A stretch of DNA of 44,720 nt from the NCBI GenBank assembly GCA_025981625.1, contig JAICXF010000007.1, positions 1 to 44,720 of the forward strand, in the 5' to 3' direction. This stretch comes from Sphingomonas sp. Lineage in GTDB: Bacteria > Pseudomonadota > Alphaproteobacteria > Sphingomonadales > Sphingomonadaceae. This document shows, one piece after another, positions 1 to 8,437 of the stretch. The translations under genes were made by a program, and so were the position numbers. Position 1 is the first letter of the stretch. Each line of letters starts with the position of its first letter. The notes under the pieces are model-generated. The model had not been told where the DNA came from and made no database searches. It saw only the letters and a program-made list of their open reading frames with translations.

Positions 1-1601
1 GAGGCGCCAGACAGCATACGTGCTATCTCCTCGCGGCGTTCCTCGGCCGAGAGCTTCCGCACCGTGGTGCGCGTGCCCTCGGCACCGTGACTCTTTTCGA
101 TGCGGTAATGATGCGATGCCCGCGCCGCGACCTGCGGGGAATGGGTCACGACCAGCACCTGGCTCTGCCCCGCGAGGCGGGCGAGGCGCTCGCCGATGGC
201 ACTGGCCACCGCGCCGCCGACACCGCGATCGACCTCGTCGAAAATCATCGTCGCCGCACTCCCCGCCTCCGCCAGCGCGACCTTGAGCGCGAGGATGAAC
301 CGCGACAGCTCGCCACCCGACGCAATTCTGGTGAGCGGACCGAATGGTGCGCCGGGGTTGGTCGACACTTCGAACTCGACCCGGTCGATGCCCGTCGGCC
401 CAGGCTCGACGGCTGCGATGGTGGTGCGGAAGCGGGCGGCGTCGAGCTTCAACGGCGCGAGCTCCGCTGCCACGGCCTTGTCCAGCTGACGCGCGGCCTC
501 GTGCCGCCGTCGGCTCACTGCTTCGGCAGCCGCGGCATAGATTTCACGCGCAGCGACAAGCTCCCGATCGAGTGCAGCGATCTGCTCGCCCCCTGCCTCG
601 ATCGCGGAAAGCTGCGCGCGCATCTGCACTCCAAGCGCCGCCAGCTGATCGGGCTCGACGCGGTGCTTGCGCGCGAGCCCGCGAATGTCGAACAGCCGCG
701 CCTCGGCTTGCTCGAGCCGCGCGGGATCGAATGCCATTGCCTCGGCAGCGCGCGCAATTCGATCTTCCGCATCGCTCGCCTCGATCAATGCGCGGTCGAG
801 GGCCGCGAGTGCTTCGCCGAGCAGCGGATGTTCAGCCGCTCCGCGCTCGATCCTTCGCGCGGCCTGCCGCAGCTGCGCAAGCGCGCCGTCGGCGCCGCCG
901 AGCAGATCGTCGAGGCCCGTGAGCGACTCGCCGGCCTTTAGCCCCGCCTGCATTGCGGCGCGCTCCTCGGCGAGACGAGTCTCCTCCCCCTGCTCCGGCG
1001 CTAGGGCTTCGATTTCGCCACACGCATGCTCGAGCCATTCGCGGTCCCGCTCCGCCGCCGCCGCGTCCGATCGCGCCTGAAGCAACTCCGATTCGATCCG
1101 AGTGACCTCCGCCCAGGCACGCTCCACTGCCTGCGTATCGAGCTTGCCGAATGAGTCGAGCAGCGCCCGATGACCCCTGGGATTGAGCAGTCCGCGATCG
1201 TCGTGCTGACCGTGGATCTCAATCGCCAGCGCTCCAACTTCACGCAGAATGCCTGCCGGCACGCTCGCGCCGCCGACGAAGGCGCGGCTGCCGCCGTCGC
1301 TCCGCAGAGTCCGCCGAATGATCAGCGCCTCACCGGGCTCGACTGCCAGCCCCTGCTCATTCAGGAGCATCGCAACCGGATGGTCCCCGGGCAGGTCGAT
1401 CTCCGCCGACACCGACGCCGCTTCTTCGCCCGCGCGCACCAGCCCGGAATCGGCGCGAGCGCCCAATGCAAGGCCGAGCGCGTCGAGCAGGATCGACTTG
1501 CCCGCGCCGGTCTCGCCGGTCAGCACGCCGAGGCCCGGCTCGAACTCGAGCTCAAGCTGTTCGACCAGCACGATGTTCTGAATGGCGAGCTGTCTCAGCA
1601 C
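1..1601 (-). CDS. recN: DNA repair protein RecN (3' end outside window)
   Basis: RecN is an SMC-like ATPase that acts in recombinational repair of double-strand breaks. The N-terminus begins LRQLAIQNIVLVEQLELEF and is followed by a Walker A motif, TGETGAGKS, at about residues 29-37. Further on are EIHGQHD (the RecN Q/H motif region), a long charged coiled-coil middle, and near the left edge a Walker B-type segment (MIFDEVDRGVGG) and LVVTHSPQVA. About 533 codons are present and only the last 20 or so residues are missing. I chose a GTG start at 1601, 22 bp after the bamD stop, because the family N-terminus (M-L-x-x-L-x-I-x-N) begins exactly there. It is probably co-transcribed with bamD. Confidence 0.95.
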   Translation of the reverse strand, partial: MLRQLAIQNIVLVEQLELEFEPGLGVLTGETGAGKSILLDALGLALGARADSGLVRAGEEAASVSAEIDLPGDHPVAMLLNEQGLAVEPGEALIIRRTLRSDGGSRAFVGGASVPAGILREVGALAIEIHGQHDDRGLLNPRGHRALLDSFGKLDTQAVERAWAEVTRIESELLQARSDAAAAERDREWLEHACGEIEALAPEQGEETRLAEERAAMQAGLKAGESLTGLDDLLGGADGALAQLRQAARRIERGAAEHPLLGEALAALDRALIEASDAEDRIARAAEAMAFDPARLEQAEARLFDIRGLARKHRVEPDQLAALGVQMRAQLSAIEAGGEQIAALDRELVAAREIYAAAAEAVSRRRHEAARQLDKAVAAELAPLKLDAARFRTTIAAVEPGPTGIDRVEFEVSTNPGAPFGPLTRIASGGELSRFILALKVALAEAGSAATMIFDEVDRGVGGAVASAIGERLARLAGQSQVLVVTHSPQVAARASHHYRIEKSHGAEGTRTTVRKLSAEERREEIARMLSGA

Positions 1602-1623
1602 CTGAGCAGCACTCGCCGGGCGA

Positions 1624-2424
1624 TCACTTCGCCGAAGCCGTCCGCTGCACGTGCCGGTTTTCCTGCCCAAGCAGCTTCAGCGTTTGCTTGTACCAATAGG
1701 TTGCGGGATAGTTGCGGCCAAGGACCGCCGCCGCTTTCTGCGCTTCGACAGGGATGCCGAGCGCGAGATAGCATTCGACCAGCCGCTCGAGCGCCTCGGC
1801 CGTGTGGGTGGTGGTCTGGTACTGATCGACCACCGTCCGGAAGCGGTACGAAGCGGCGAGCCACTGCCCGGAGCGCTCGTAAAATCGTCCGATGTCCATC
1901 TCTTTGCCGGCAAGATGATCGTTGATGAGATCGAGCTTCAACCGCGCATCGGCGGCGTAGCGGCTGTCGGGGTAACGGCGAATGAGCTCACCGAATGCGT
2001 CGGAGGCCTGCTGGGTGGTCGTCTGGTCGCGGCTGACCTCGTCGATCTGCTGATAATAGCTCATCGCGACAAGATACTGGGCGTAGGGCGCTTCGGCGTT
2101 GCCCGGGTGGATCGTCAGGAAGCGCTGCGCCGAGTTGATGGCATCCGTATATTTTTGCGCGAGGTAATAATTAAAGGCGCTCATCAGCTGCGCGCGCCGG
2201 GCCCATTCCGAATAAGGGTGCTGGCGCTCGACCTCGTCGAACAGCTTGGCCGAAGTTTCATAATCCTTCTTGTCCATGCTCGCCTTTGCGGCGGTGTAGA
2301 GCGAGCTCACATCGCGGGCGATGTAGGCGGTGTCCGACCGCGACTTGCCGTGCGCGCAGCCGACCAGCGGAAGAACCAGCGCGCTGGCGAGCAGTAGAGT
2401 GATCGAACGGGAAAGCTTCAGCAT
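1624..2424 (-). CDS. bamD: Outer membrane protein assembly factor BamD
   Basis: BamD is the essential TPR lipoprotein of the Bam complex, which inserts beta-barrel proteins into the outer membrane. The 266-residue protein starts MLKLSRS, has a hydrophobic leader and a lipobox (LVGC, Cys at about 23), then TPR-like helices including YETSAKLFDEVERQHPYSEW and the family segment PGNAEAPYAQYLVAMSYYQQ. A 15-codon upstream extension is open but would precede the signal peptide, so I used the internal ATG. It lies between secF (78 bp upstream) and recN, a common alphaproteobacterial arrangement. Confidence 0.93.
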   Translation of the reverse strand: MLKLSRSITLLLASALVLPLVGCAHGKSRSDTAYIARDVSSLYTAAKASMDKKDYETSAKLFDEVERQHPYSEWARRAQLMSAFNYYLAQKYTDAINSAQRFLTIHPGNAEAPYAQYLVAMSYYQQIDEVSRDQTTTQQASDAFGELIRRYPDSRYAADARLKLDLINDHLAGKEMDIGRFYERSGQWLAASYRFRTVVDQYQTTTHTAEALERLVECYLALGIPVEAQKAAAVLGRNYPATYWYKQTLKLLGQENRHVQRTASAK

Positions 2425-2502
2425 GGGCACCTCATTAGCGCGGGCCCCCGAGGAGGCCAAGGACGGCATGGACGGCGGAAGCTTGGCCGCCGATGAACGG
2501 CC

Positions 2503-3450
2503 TCAGACCGTCGCCTCCGCCGCGTCTTTCTCGTCATTCTTGAGGAAGCTGTCGGGCTGGACTCCCAGCCACACCAGCACCGGCGAGGAGATGTAAATCG
2601 ACGAATAGGTGCCGATCACGACGCCAAGGAAGATCGCGATCGCGAGGCCGTAGATCACTTCGGGTCCGATCAGCATGAGCACTCCAAGGGCGATCAGCAC
2701 GGTCAGGGAGGTGACGACGGTACGGGCGAGCGTCTCGTTGAGAGAGAGGTTGAGCAGCGGGATGATCGCCATCTTGCGGTACTTCCTGAGGTTCTCGCGG
2801 ATACGGTCGTAGATGACGACGGTGTCGTTGAGCGAGTAGCCGAGGATCGTCAGGAAGGCGGCGACCACATTGAGGTCCACCGGAAGCTGAGTGAAAGCGA
2901 AGAAGCCGAGCGTCATCGCCACATCGTGCGCAAGCGTCAGTAGCGCACCGACGCCGAACTGCCATTCGAAACGAAACCAGATGTAAACCGCGATCCCGAG
3001 CATGGCGAAGACAATCGCCTTGGCGCTGTCTTCGGCGAGCTCTTCGCTCACCTTGCCCGAAACCGACTCGCCGGCATCGACTCGAGCGCCGGGATATTGC
3101 TGCGGCAAGGCCAGGCGAAGCTTGCTGACCATCGTGTTCGACGCGGTCTCCGGCCCCGGAGGTTTGGCGAGGCGGATCTGGTACACCCGGTCGCTGCCGA
3201 GCGCCTGGATGCTCGCCTGGCCCACCCCGAGATGGTCGACGCGGTTGCGCAGGTCGTCGATGTGCACCGGCTGCGCGAACTCGGCGCGAATCACCTCGCC
3301 GCCGACAAAGTCGATTCCGAGGTTCAGCCCGCGATAGACGGTGAAAGAAATCGACGCGACGGTGGCAATCAGCGAGAGCACCAGCGCGAGGTTGCGCCAG
3401 CGCATGAAATCGAGGTTCGTGTGATCGGGGACCAGCTTCAGCAGCTTCAT
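2503..3450 (-). CDS. secF: Protein translocase subunit SecF
   Basis: SecF is the partner of SecD in the proton-driven RND-like complex that helps pull proteins through SecYEG. The protein is 315 residues, normal for the family. It has TM1 near residues 20-40, the family motif GIDFVGGEVI at about 46-55, a periplasmic domain, and five clustered C-terminal membrane segments containing GYSLNDTVVIYDRIRENLRK, the conserved SecF TM4 region. It begins 10 bp after the secD stop, so yajC-secD-secF look like one operon. Confidence 0.96.
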   Translation of the reverse strand: MKLLKLVPDHTNLDFMRWRNLALVLSLIATVASISFTVYRGLNLGIDFVGGEVIRAEFAQPVHIDDLRNRVDHLGVGQASIQALGSDRVYQIRLAKPPGPETASNTMVSKLRLALPQQYPGARVDAGESVSGKVSEELAEDSAKAIVFAMLGIAVYIWFRFEWQFGVGALLTLAHDVAMTLGFFAFTQLPVDLNVVAAFLTILGYSLNDTVVIYDRIRENLRKYRKMAIIPLLNLSLNETLARTVVTSLTVLIALGVLMLIGPEVIYGLAIAIFLGVVIGTYSSIYISSPVLVWLGVQPDSFLKNDEKDAAEATV

Positions 3451-3460
3451 GCGTCGGGCC

Positions 3461-5056
3461 TTAGATATGCAGCGCGCGCGGGCGCGTGCGCCGGATCCAC
3501 AGCGCGACGAGCATGCGGGTGAAATAAACGGCGGTGAACACCGACGTGACGACGCCGATCAGCAGCACCACGGCAAAGCCGCGCACCGGGCCCGAACCGA
3601 AATAGGCCATGATCGTCGCCGAGATGACGTGGGTGACGTTGGCGTCGAAGATGGCACGAAACGCTTCGTGATAGCCGGTCTCCACCGCATCGATGAGCCG
3701 CCGCCCGCGCCGTATCTCTTCGCGGATGCGCTCGTTGATCAGCACGTTGGCATCGACCGCGGCGCCGATCGTCAGGATGAAACCGGCGATCCCTGGCAAG
3801 GTCAGGGTGGCGTTGAACATCGCCATGATCCCGAGAATCAGGAAGGCGTTCACAATGAGGGCGATCGTCGCATAGACGCCGAACCGGCCGTAGGTGACCA
3901 GCATGAAGACGATCACCCCGAACACCGCCACGAGAGAGGCGATCACGCCCTTGTGAATCGAATCCTGCCCGAGCTCGGCACTGACGGTCCGCTCTTCGAT
4001 GACGTTGAGCTTCACCGGCAGCTTGCCCGAAGCGAGGCTCACCGCGAGGTCGTGTGCACTCTGGACGGTGAAGCCGCCATTGATGCTGGCGTTGCCGCCG
4101 AGGATCGGTTCGTTGATGTTCGGCGCCGACAGGATCTTGTCATCGAGAATGATCGCGAACGGCTTGCCGACATTCTCTTGGGTCGCCCGAGCGAAGCGCC
4201 TCGCGCCGGCTGAATTGAACTTGATCTCGATATCGGGAGCGCCTGTCTGCGAATCGTAACCCTGGTGGGCATCGGTCAGCTGGTCGCCGGAGACCATCAC
4301 CCGACGCTTGACCGCCATGGGCGGCCCGCCCTGAGCCATCGGCAGAACCTGGCTGCCGGGCGGCGCACGCCCCTGCGCGACATCTGCCGGATTAGCCGAC
4401 AGGTCGACGAGCTTGAACTCGAGCCGGGCGGTCTGCCCGATCAACCGTTTCAGCGCCTCCGGGTCCTCGACTCCCGGCACCTCGACGAGGATCCGGTTGC
4501 CGCCTTCGGTGATGACGGTGATTTCCTTGGTTCCGGACGGGTCGATGCGGCGACGAACGACATCGCGGGCAACGCTCATCGCGTCCTTCAGCGCCTGCGC
4601 AGTTCCCTGCGCCGTCGGGGTCAGCACGACACGCGTGGAATCGACGACCTGAACGTCCCAGTCGCGGTTGCCGGTCAGCGCCAGCGGCTTGGTGAGAGTC
4701 CGCATGCGTTCGACCGCCGCATCGACCTTGGTCGGATCGCGGACCATGAAGGACAGCCGGCCACCGGCCGTCGAGATGTCCCCGATGTCGATCTGCGGAT
4801 CGCGCCGAAGCTCGGTCGAAACCTCGTCTTCCTTCCCGGCGAGGCGCTGCTTCAACGCATCATTGGCGTCCGCCTCGAGCAGCAGATGGCTTCCGCCGGC
4901 GAGGTCGAGCCCGAGGCTGATCTTGTACTGCGGCAGCCATCTCGGCCACGCATTGGAGTAAGGGGTGCCGGCAAGCAGGCTGGGGATCGACAGCAGAACG
5001 CCCGCCGCGATCACTAGGCCGATCAGCCAGACCTTCCACTTGGGAAATTCGAGCAT
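3461..5056 (-). CDS. secD: Protein translocase subunit SecD
   Basis: SecD is an inner-membrane subunit of the SecDF translocation motor. The 531-residue protein has an N-terminal membrane segment, the motif LGLDLAGGSHLLLE near residue 50, a large periplasmic domain with the P1-head region, and six C-terminal TM segments including TLPGIAGFILTIGAAVDANV and INERIREE, which are SecD hallmarks. Its ATG overlaps the yajC stop by one base (TGATG on the minus strand), which suggests translational coupling. SecF follows 10 bp later. Confidence 0.97.
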   Translation of the reverse strand: MLEFPKWKVWLIGLVIAAGVLLSIPSLLAGTPYSNAWPRWLPQYKISLGLDLAGGSHLLLEADANDALKQRLAGKEDEVSTELRRDPQIDIGDISTAGGRLSFMVRDPTKVDAAVERMRTLTKPLALTGNRDWDVQVVDSTRVVLTPTAQGTAQALKDAMSVARDVVRRRIDPSGTKEITVITEGGNRILVEVPGVEDPEALKRLIGQTARLEFKLVDLSANPADVAQGRAPPGSQVLPMAQGGPPMAVKRRVMVSGDQLTDAHQGYDSQTGAPDIEIKFNSAGARRFARATQENVGKPFAIILDDKILSAPNINEPILGGNASINGGFTVQSAHDLAVSLASGKLPVKLNVIEERTVSAELGQDSIHKGVIASLVAVFGVIVFMLVTYGRFGVYATIALIVNAFLILGIMAMFNATLTLPGIAGFILTIGAAVDANVLINERIREEIRRGRRLIDAVETGYHEAFRAIFDANVTHVISATIMAYFGSGPVRGFAVVLLIGVVTSVFTAVYFTRMLVALWIRRTRPRALHI

Positions 5057-5397
5057 CAGTCGTTTGCCGGCTTCGTGTTGGGGGTGAGGACCTGGCTGAT
5101 GGTCGACTTCACGACCTTGACCTTGACGCCCTGGGCGATCTCGACCTCGACCTCATCGTCGGTCACCTTGGTCACTCGCCCGCGGATGCCACCGCCGGTG
5201 ACGACTTCCTCGCCCTTCTTCACGGCGGCTACGCGGTCGCGATGCGCCTTCATCTGGCGCTGCTGCGGCCGCATGACGATCAAATAGAAGATGACGAAGA
5301 TCGCGACGATCGGGAAGAAGCTGAACAAAGCTCCCGCCATTCCACCGCCTTGACCGGAGGTCGCCTGCATCATCATCAACATCGGCTCATTGGACAT
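5056..5397 (-). CDS. yajC: Preprotein translocase subunit YajC
   Basis: YajC is a small single-pass membrane protein that accompanies SecDF. The 113-residue product has a TM helix (FFPIVAIFVIFYLIVMRPQQ) followed by RQMKAHRDRVAAVKKGEEVV, the typical YajC cytoplasmic segment, and a small beta domain ending in a Lys/Pro tail. The extended N-terminus with MMMQATSGQGGG is common in alphaproteobacteria. It is the first gene of the yajC-secD-secF group. Confidence 0.95.
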   Translation of the reverse strand: MSNEPMLMMMQATSGQGGGMAGALFSFFPIVAIFVIFYLIVMRPQQRQMKAHRDRVAAVKKGEEVVTGGGIRGRVTKVTDDEVEVEIAQGVKVKVVKSTISQVLTPNTKPAND

Positions 5398-5525
5398 TTT
5401 GGAAGACGACTTTCAAATCGCGGGATTGGCGCCTTGCTATGACGACCGTCCCCTGGAGGGTCTATAGCAGAGCCCTACGGATCGCGCCCTTTTGCGCTGT
5501 CCCCCGGACAGCGCAAGTTGCGCGA

Positions 5526-5602
5526 TGGTCGGGGCGACTGGATTCGAACCAGCGACCTCCACACCCCCAGTGTGATGCGCTACCAGGCTGCGCTACGCCC
5601 CG
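5526..5602 (-). tRNA. tRNA-Pro (anticodon GGG)
   Basis: The minus strand reads a full cloverleaf of 77 nt. The acceptor stem CGGGGCG pairs with CGCCCCG, the D-arm contains AGCGCAGCCTGGTAGCGC, the anticodon stem TCACA pairs with TGTGG, the loop CTGGGGG carries anticodon GGG, and the T-arm has GGTTCGAATCC. Discriminator A and a genomically encoded CCA follow. The tRNA lies between yajC and a divergent membrane-protein gene, with no sign of use as an integration site. Confidence 0.97.
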
Positions 5603-5663
5603 ACCTTGGCGGCGGCATCTAGGCAGCGCTATCCGACAAGGCAAGGTGCAAGGGGGAGGGCCG

Positions 5664-6359
5664 GTGGTTCGCCGGAGACGGAAATCCAGACGCGGCAAGG
5701 GTTTGAGGAGTGTCGCGGTCGCGCTGCTCGTGCTGCCGGCGCTTTACCTCGCCGCAGCGCTGATTGGCTCGCTCGTCCCCGTCAATCGCGACTGGAGGGA
5801 GCCGGCACGGGGCACGACCGTCTATATCGCCGACAACGGGATTCACGCCGACATCATCATGCCGGTCGCGGCGCAGGGGCTCGATTGGTCGCGCCTCATC
5901 CCCAGGAGCGACTTTGCCGCCGTTCCCGCGGGTACGCGGTGGATCGCCTTTGGCTCGGGCGAGGAGCACGTTTATCTGGACACTCCGCGGTGGCGCGACA
6001 TCCGCCTGTCGACGATCTGGTCGGCGCTGGCCGGCGGCAGGCGCGTCATGCACGTCGAATATGTGCCAAGTCCGGGCTATGCCGTCCGCCAAATCCGCCT
6101 TCGTCCGGAAGAATATCGGCGGTTATGGACCGCGATCCGCGCCGACTTTGTGCTCGACGATCACGGACGCCCGAAGCGGATCGATCATCCGGGCTACGGC
6201 CCCGCCGACGCCTTCTATCGCGCCACCGGCAAGACGAGCGCGCTGCGCACCTGCAACGTGGTGGCCGCGAACTGGTTGAGGCTCGCGGGCATCAGGACAA
6301 GCCTGTGGCCGCCGTTTGTGGGCGGCCTCACGTGGCGCTACCGACGACTGCAGCAGTAG
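5664..6359 (+). CDS. DUF2459 / TIGR02117 family membrane-anchored protein
   Basis: The protein is about 231 residues, with a basic N-terminus (VVRRRRKSRRGKG), one hydrophobic segment (SVAVALLVLPALYLAAAL) and a soluble part containing IADNGIHADIIMPV, RWIAFGSGEEHVYLDTPRW and TCNVVAANWLRLAGI. I recognise these as the TIGR02117/DUF2459 family of unknown function; the conserved NGIHADI and FGSGE segments suggest an enzymatic or ligand-binding fold, which is inference. The reading frame is open back through the antisense strand of the tRNA, so I used GTG at 5664, preceded by GGGGGAGGG. Its stop directly abuts the stop of the next, convergent gene. Confidence 0.75.
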   Translation: MVRRRRKSRRGKGLRSVAVALLVLPALYLAAALIGSLVPVNRDWREPARGTTVYIADNGIHADIIMPVAAQGLDWSRLIPRSDFAAVPAGTRWIAFGSGEEHVYLDTPRWRDIRLSTIWSALAGGRRVMHVEYVPSPGYAVRQIRLRPEEYRRLWTAIRADFVLDDHGRPKRIDHPGYGPADAFYRATGKTSALRTCNVVAANWLRLAGIRTSLWPPFVGGLTWRYRRLQQ

Positions 6360-6938
6360 CTATTTGGTCTTTTTCGTCGTCGTCTTTTTGACCGTTTCGG
6401 TTTTGGTCGATGCCGGCGCCTGCGCGTCCAGTTCAGCCTTGGTCATGCTGATCACCAGCCCCTTGTCGTTCTTGGCGAAGCTGGAGACCGGGATCGGCAC
6501 GCGCACTTTGCCCGTGCTGACGATCGCGCCCTTGGCGGTCACCGATTCGATGGTTCCGACCGTGCCGCCCTTCTGGTCATAAACCGAGGCGCCCTTCTTC
6601 ACGTCCGCTGCAGTAGCCGGCTGGATCGCCGCCGCCTCGGTGGTCGTGGTCGAGGTCGTGGTAGCACTTTGCGGCGGACCCGCGGGCGCCCCGGTAACCG
6701 GGTTCGTCGGAACCGTGGTCGTATCCTTCGTCGTGGTGGTCTGCGTCTGCGCAGGAGTGGTGGTGCTGCCCGGAACGGCCGTTGTCGTGCTGTTCGTTGT
6801 GGTAGTCTGGGTCGCCGTCGGCGATTGCTGAGTGGTGGTCGACGTTGTCTGCTGGGCCGGTTGTGCCTGAGCGACAGCAGCGCTCGACAGTGCCAGCGCG
6901 ATCAGTCCGAGCGCGCCGTTCATTTGATGTTGCATCAT
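6360..6938 (-). CDS. Secreted Thr/Gln-rich protein with PRC-barrel-like domain
   Basis: This 192-residue protein has a signal peptide (GALGLIALALSSAAVAQA). About 80 residues of low-complexity Thr-rich sequence follow, with runs such as TTTTKDTTT, then a compact domain (residues about 110-170) with KKGASVYDQKGGTVGTIESV and KDKGLVISMTKAELDA-like segments. The end is Lys/Thr rich (TVKKTTTKKTK). The compact domain resembles the PRC-barrel-type proteins common in sphingomonads; the function is unknown. GGAG lies 4-7 bases before the tandem ATGs. The Thr-rich part echoes the tails of the lipoproteins near 29 kb. Confidence 0.7.
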   Translation of the reverse strand: MMQHQMNGALGLIALALSSAAVAQAQPAQQTTSTTTQQSPTATQTTTTNSTTTAVPGSTTTPAQTQTTTTKDTTTVPTNPVTGAPAGPPQSATTTSTTTTEAAAIQPATAADVKKGASVYDQKGGTVGTIESVTAKGAIVSTGKVRVPIPVSSFAKNDKGLVISMTKAELDAQAPASTKTETVKKTTTKKTK

Positions 6939-7041
6939 TGATCTCCAGTTCCACGTTTTAGAACTGAACGTAACGATCGTTCTGGGGCTGCAGCCTCTTC
7001 GGCGAGTTGTGTCTAGCGGCCGACAGATTGCGGAACGGCGA

Positions 7042-8403
7042 CTACAGCACGTAACGGCTGAGGTCGGCGTTCCGAGCGATCGAGCTTAGCTGTTGCTCGA
7101 CGAAGGCGGCGTCCACCCGAAGCGTCTCGCCGCGGCGGTTCTCCGCATCGAAGCTGACGTCCTCGAGCAGTTTCTCCATGACGGTCTGGAGCCGCCGAGC
7201 CCCGATATTCTCGAGGGCCTCGTTCACCTCGGCGGCGATCCGGGCGAGCGCATCGATCCCGCTGTCGGTAAACTCGATGGTCACGCCTTCGGTACCGAGC
7301 AGCGCCTGATATTGTTCGGTCAGGCTGGCGCGCGTGGTGGACAGAATGCGAACGAAATCCTGCTGCGTCAGCGCCTTCAGCTCGACCCGGATGGGTAGCC
7401 GGCCCTGAAGCTCGGGCAGCAGGTCGGCGGGCTTCGCGATGTGGAACGCGCCCGAAGCAATGAACAGGATGTGGTCGGTCTTCAGCGGCCCGTACTTGGT
7501 CGCGACGGTCGTGCCTTCGATCAGCGGCAGCAGGTCGCGCTGGACGCCCTCGCGGCTGACGGAGCCGCCGCGCACATCGCTGACCGCGATCTTGTCGATC
7601 TCGTCGAGGAAGACGATCCCGTTCGCCTCCGCGTCGGCGAGCGCAACCCGATTGATGTCTTCCGGATCGAGCCGCTTGTCGGCTTCTTCGTCGGTCAGGC
7701 GGGCGAACGCTTCGGGGACGTTGAGCTTGCGCCGCTTGCGCGGCTGCTGGCCACCCAGCTTGCCCATCATTGAGCGCAGGTCGAACACCTGCGCGCCCAT
7801 CCCGGGAACCTCGAACGGCATCGCAGGCGCCTCGTCGACTTCGATCTCCACCTCGGCGTTGTCGAGGCTTCCGTCGGAAAAGCGCTGGCGAAAGCTCTGG
7901 CGGGTGGCTTCGCTCGAGCCCTTGCCGGTGAGCGCGTCGAGCAGCTTGTCCATCGCCGCTTCCTCGGCGGATGCGCGGACCTTCGAGCGACGCCGCTCCC
8001 GCTCCAGCCGGACCGATTCCTCGACCAGGTCGCGGGCGATCTGCTCGACGTCACGGCCGACATAGCCGACCTCGGTGAACTTGGTCGCTTCGACCTTGAC
8101 GAACGGCGCGTCGGCAAGCTTCGCCAAGCGGCGGCTGATCTCGGTTTTGCCGCATCCGGTGGGCCCGATCATCAGGATGTTCTTGGGCGTCACCTCTTCG
8201 CGAAGCTCGGGGGCAAGCTGCTGCCGGCGCCAGCGATTGCGGAGCGCAACCGCGACGGCGCGCTTCGCATCATCCTGGCCAACGATATGCTCGTTGAGGG
8301 CCGCGACGATCGCCTTGGGTGTCAACTTGTCCTTGAGCACTTCGGCTTGCTCCCCGCCCCCCGCTGAACTCGAAGATTGGGGAATGGTCGTTTGATAGTT
8401 CAT
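7042..8403 (-). CDS. hslU: ATP-dependent protease ATPase subunit HslU
   Basis: HslU (ClpY) is the AAA+ unfoldase that feeds substrates to the HslV peptidase. From MNYQTT the protein is 453 residues. It shows [20 protein letters not shown], Walker [10 protein letters not shown], the pore-loop region TEVGYVGRD, an inserted I-domain, Walker [11 protein letters not shown], a sensor region and the C-terminal docking tail NADLSRYVL. The frame is open further upstream but only as a shadow of the next gene; a GTG at 8436 is an alternative start. Unusually, a flavoprotein gene separates it from hslV. Confidence 0.95.
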   Translation of the reverse strand: MNYQTTIPQSSSSAGGGEQAEVLKDKLTPKAIVAALNEHIVGQDDAKRAVAVALRNRWRRQQLAPELREEVTPKNILMIGPTGCGKTEISRRLAKLADAPFVKVEATKFTEVGYVGRDVEQIARDLVEESVRLERERRRSKVRASAEEAAMDKLLDALTGKGSSEATRQSFRQRFSDGSLDNAEVEIEVDEAPAMPFEVPGMGAQVFDLRSMMGKLGGQQPRKRRKLNVPEAFARLTDEEADKRLDPEDINRVALADAEANGIVFLDEIDKIAVSDVRGGSVSREGVQRDLLPLIEGTTVATKYGPLKTDHILFIASGAFHIAKPADLLPELQGRLPIRVELKALTQQDFVRILSTTRASLTEQYQALLGTEGVTIEFTDSGIDALARIAAEVNEALENIGARRLQTVMEKLLEDVSFDAENRRGETLRVDAAFVEQQLSSIARNADLSRYVL

Positions 8404-8437
8404 TTCGTCACGAATGTCGGGGCCGTCGTCGGGCACT

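Noticed and set aside
1555..1601. Possible frameshift near the recN start
   Set aside because: On first reading I counted an extra T at the 1560/1561 line boundary. Re-reading the bases and checking the plus-strand translation of the same region shows one continuous recN frame from GTG 1601.
5439..5663. Upstream part of the DUF2459 open frame
   Set aside because: It runs through the antisense of the tRNA-Pro and encodes no leader. The GTG at 5664 with a purine-rich site is better.
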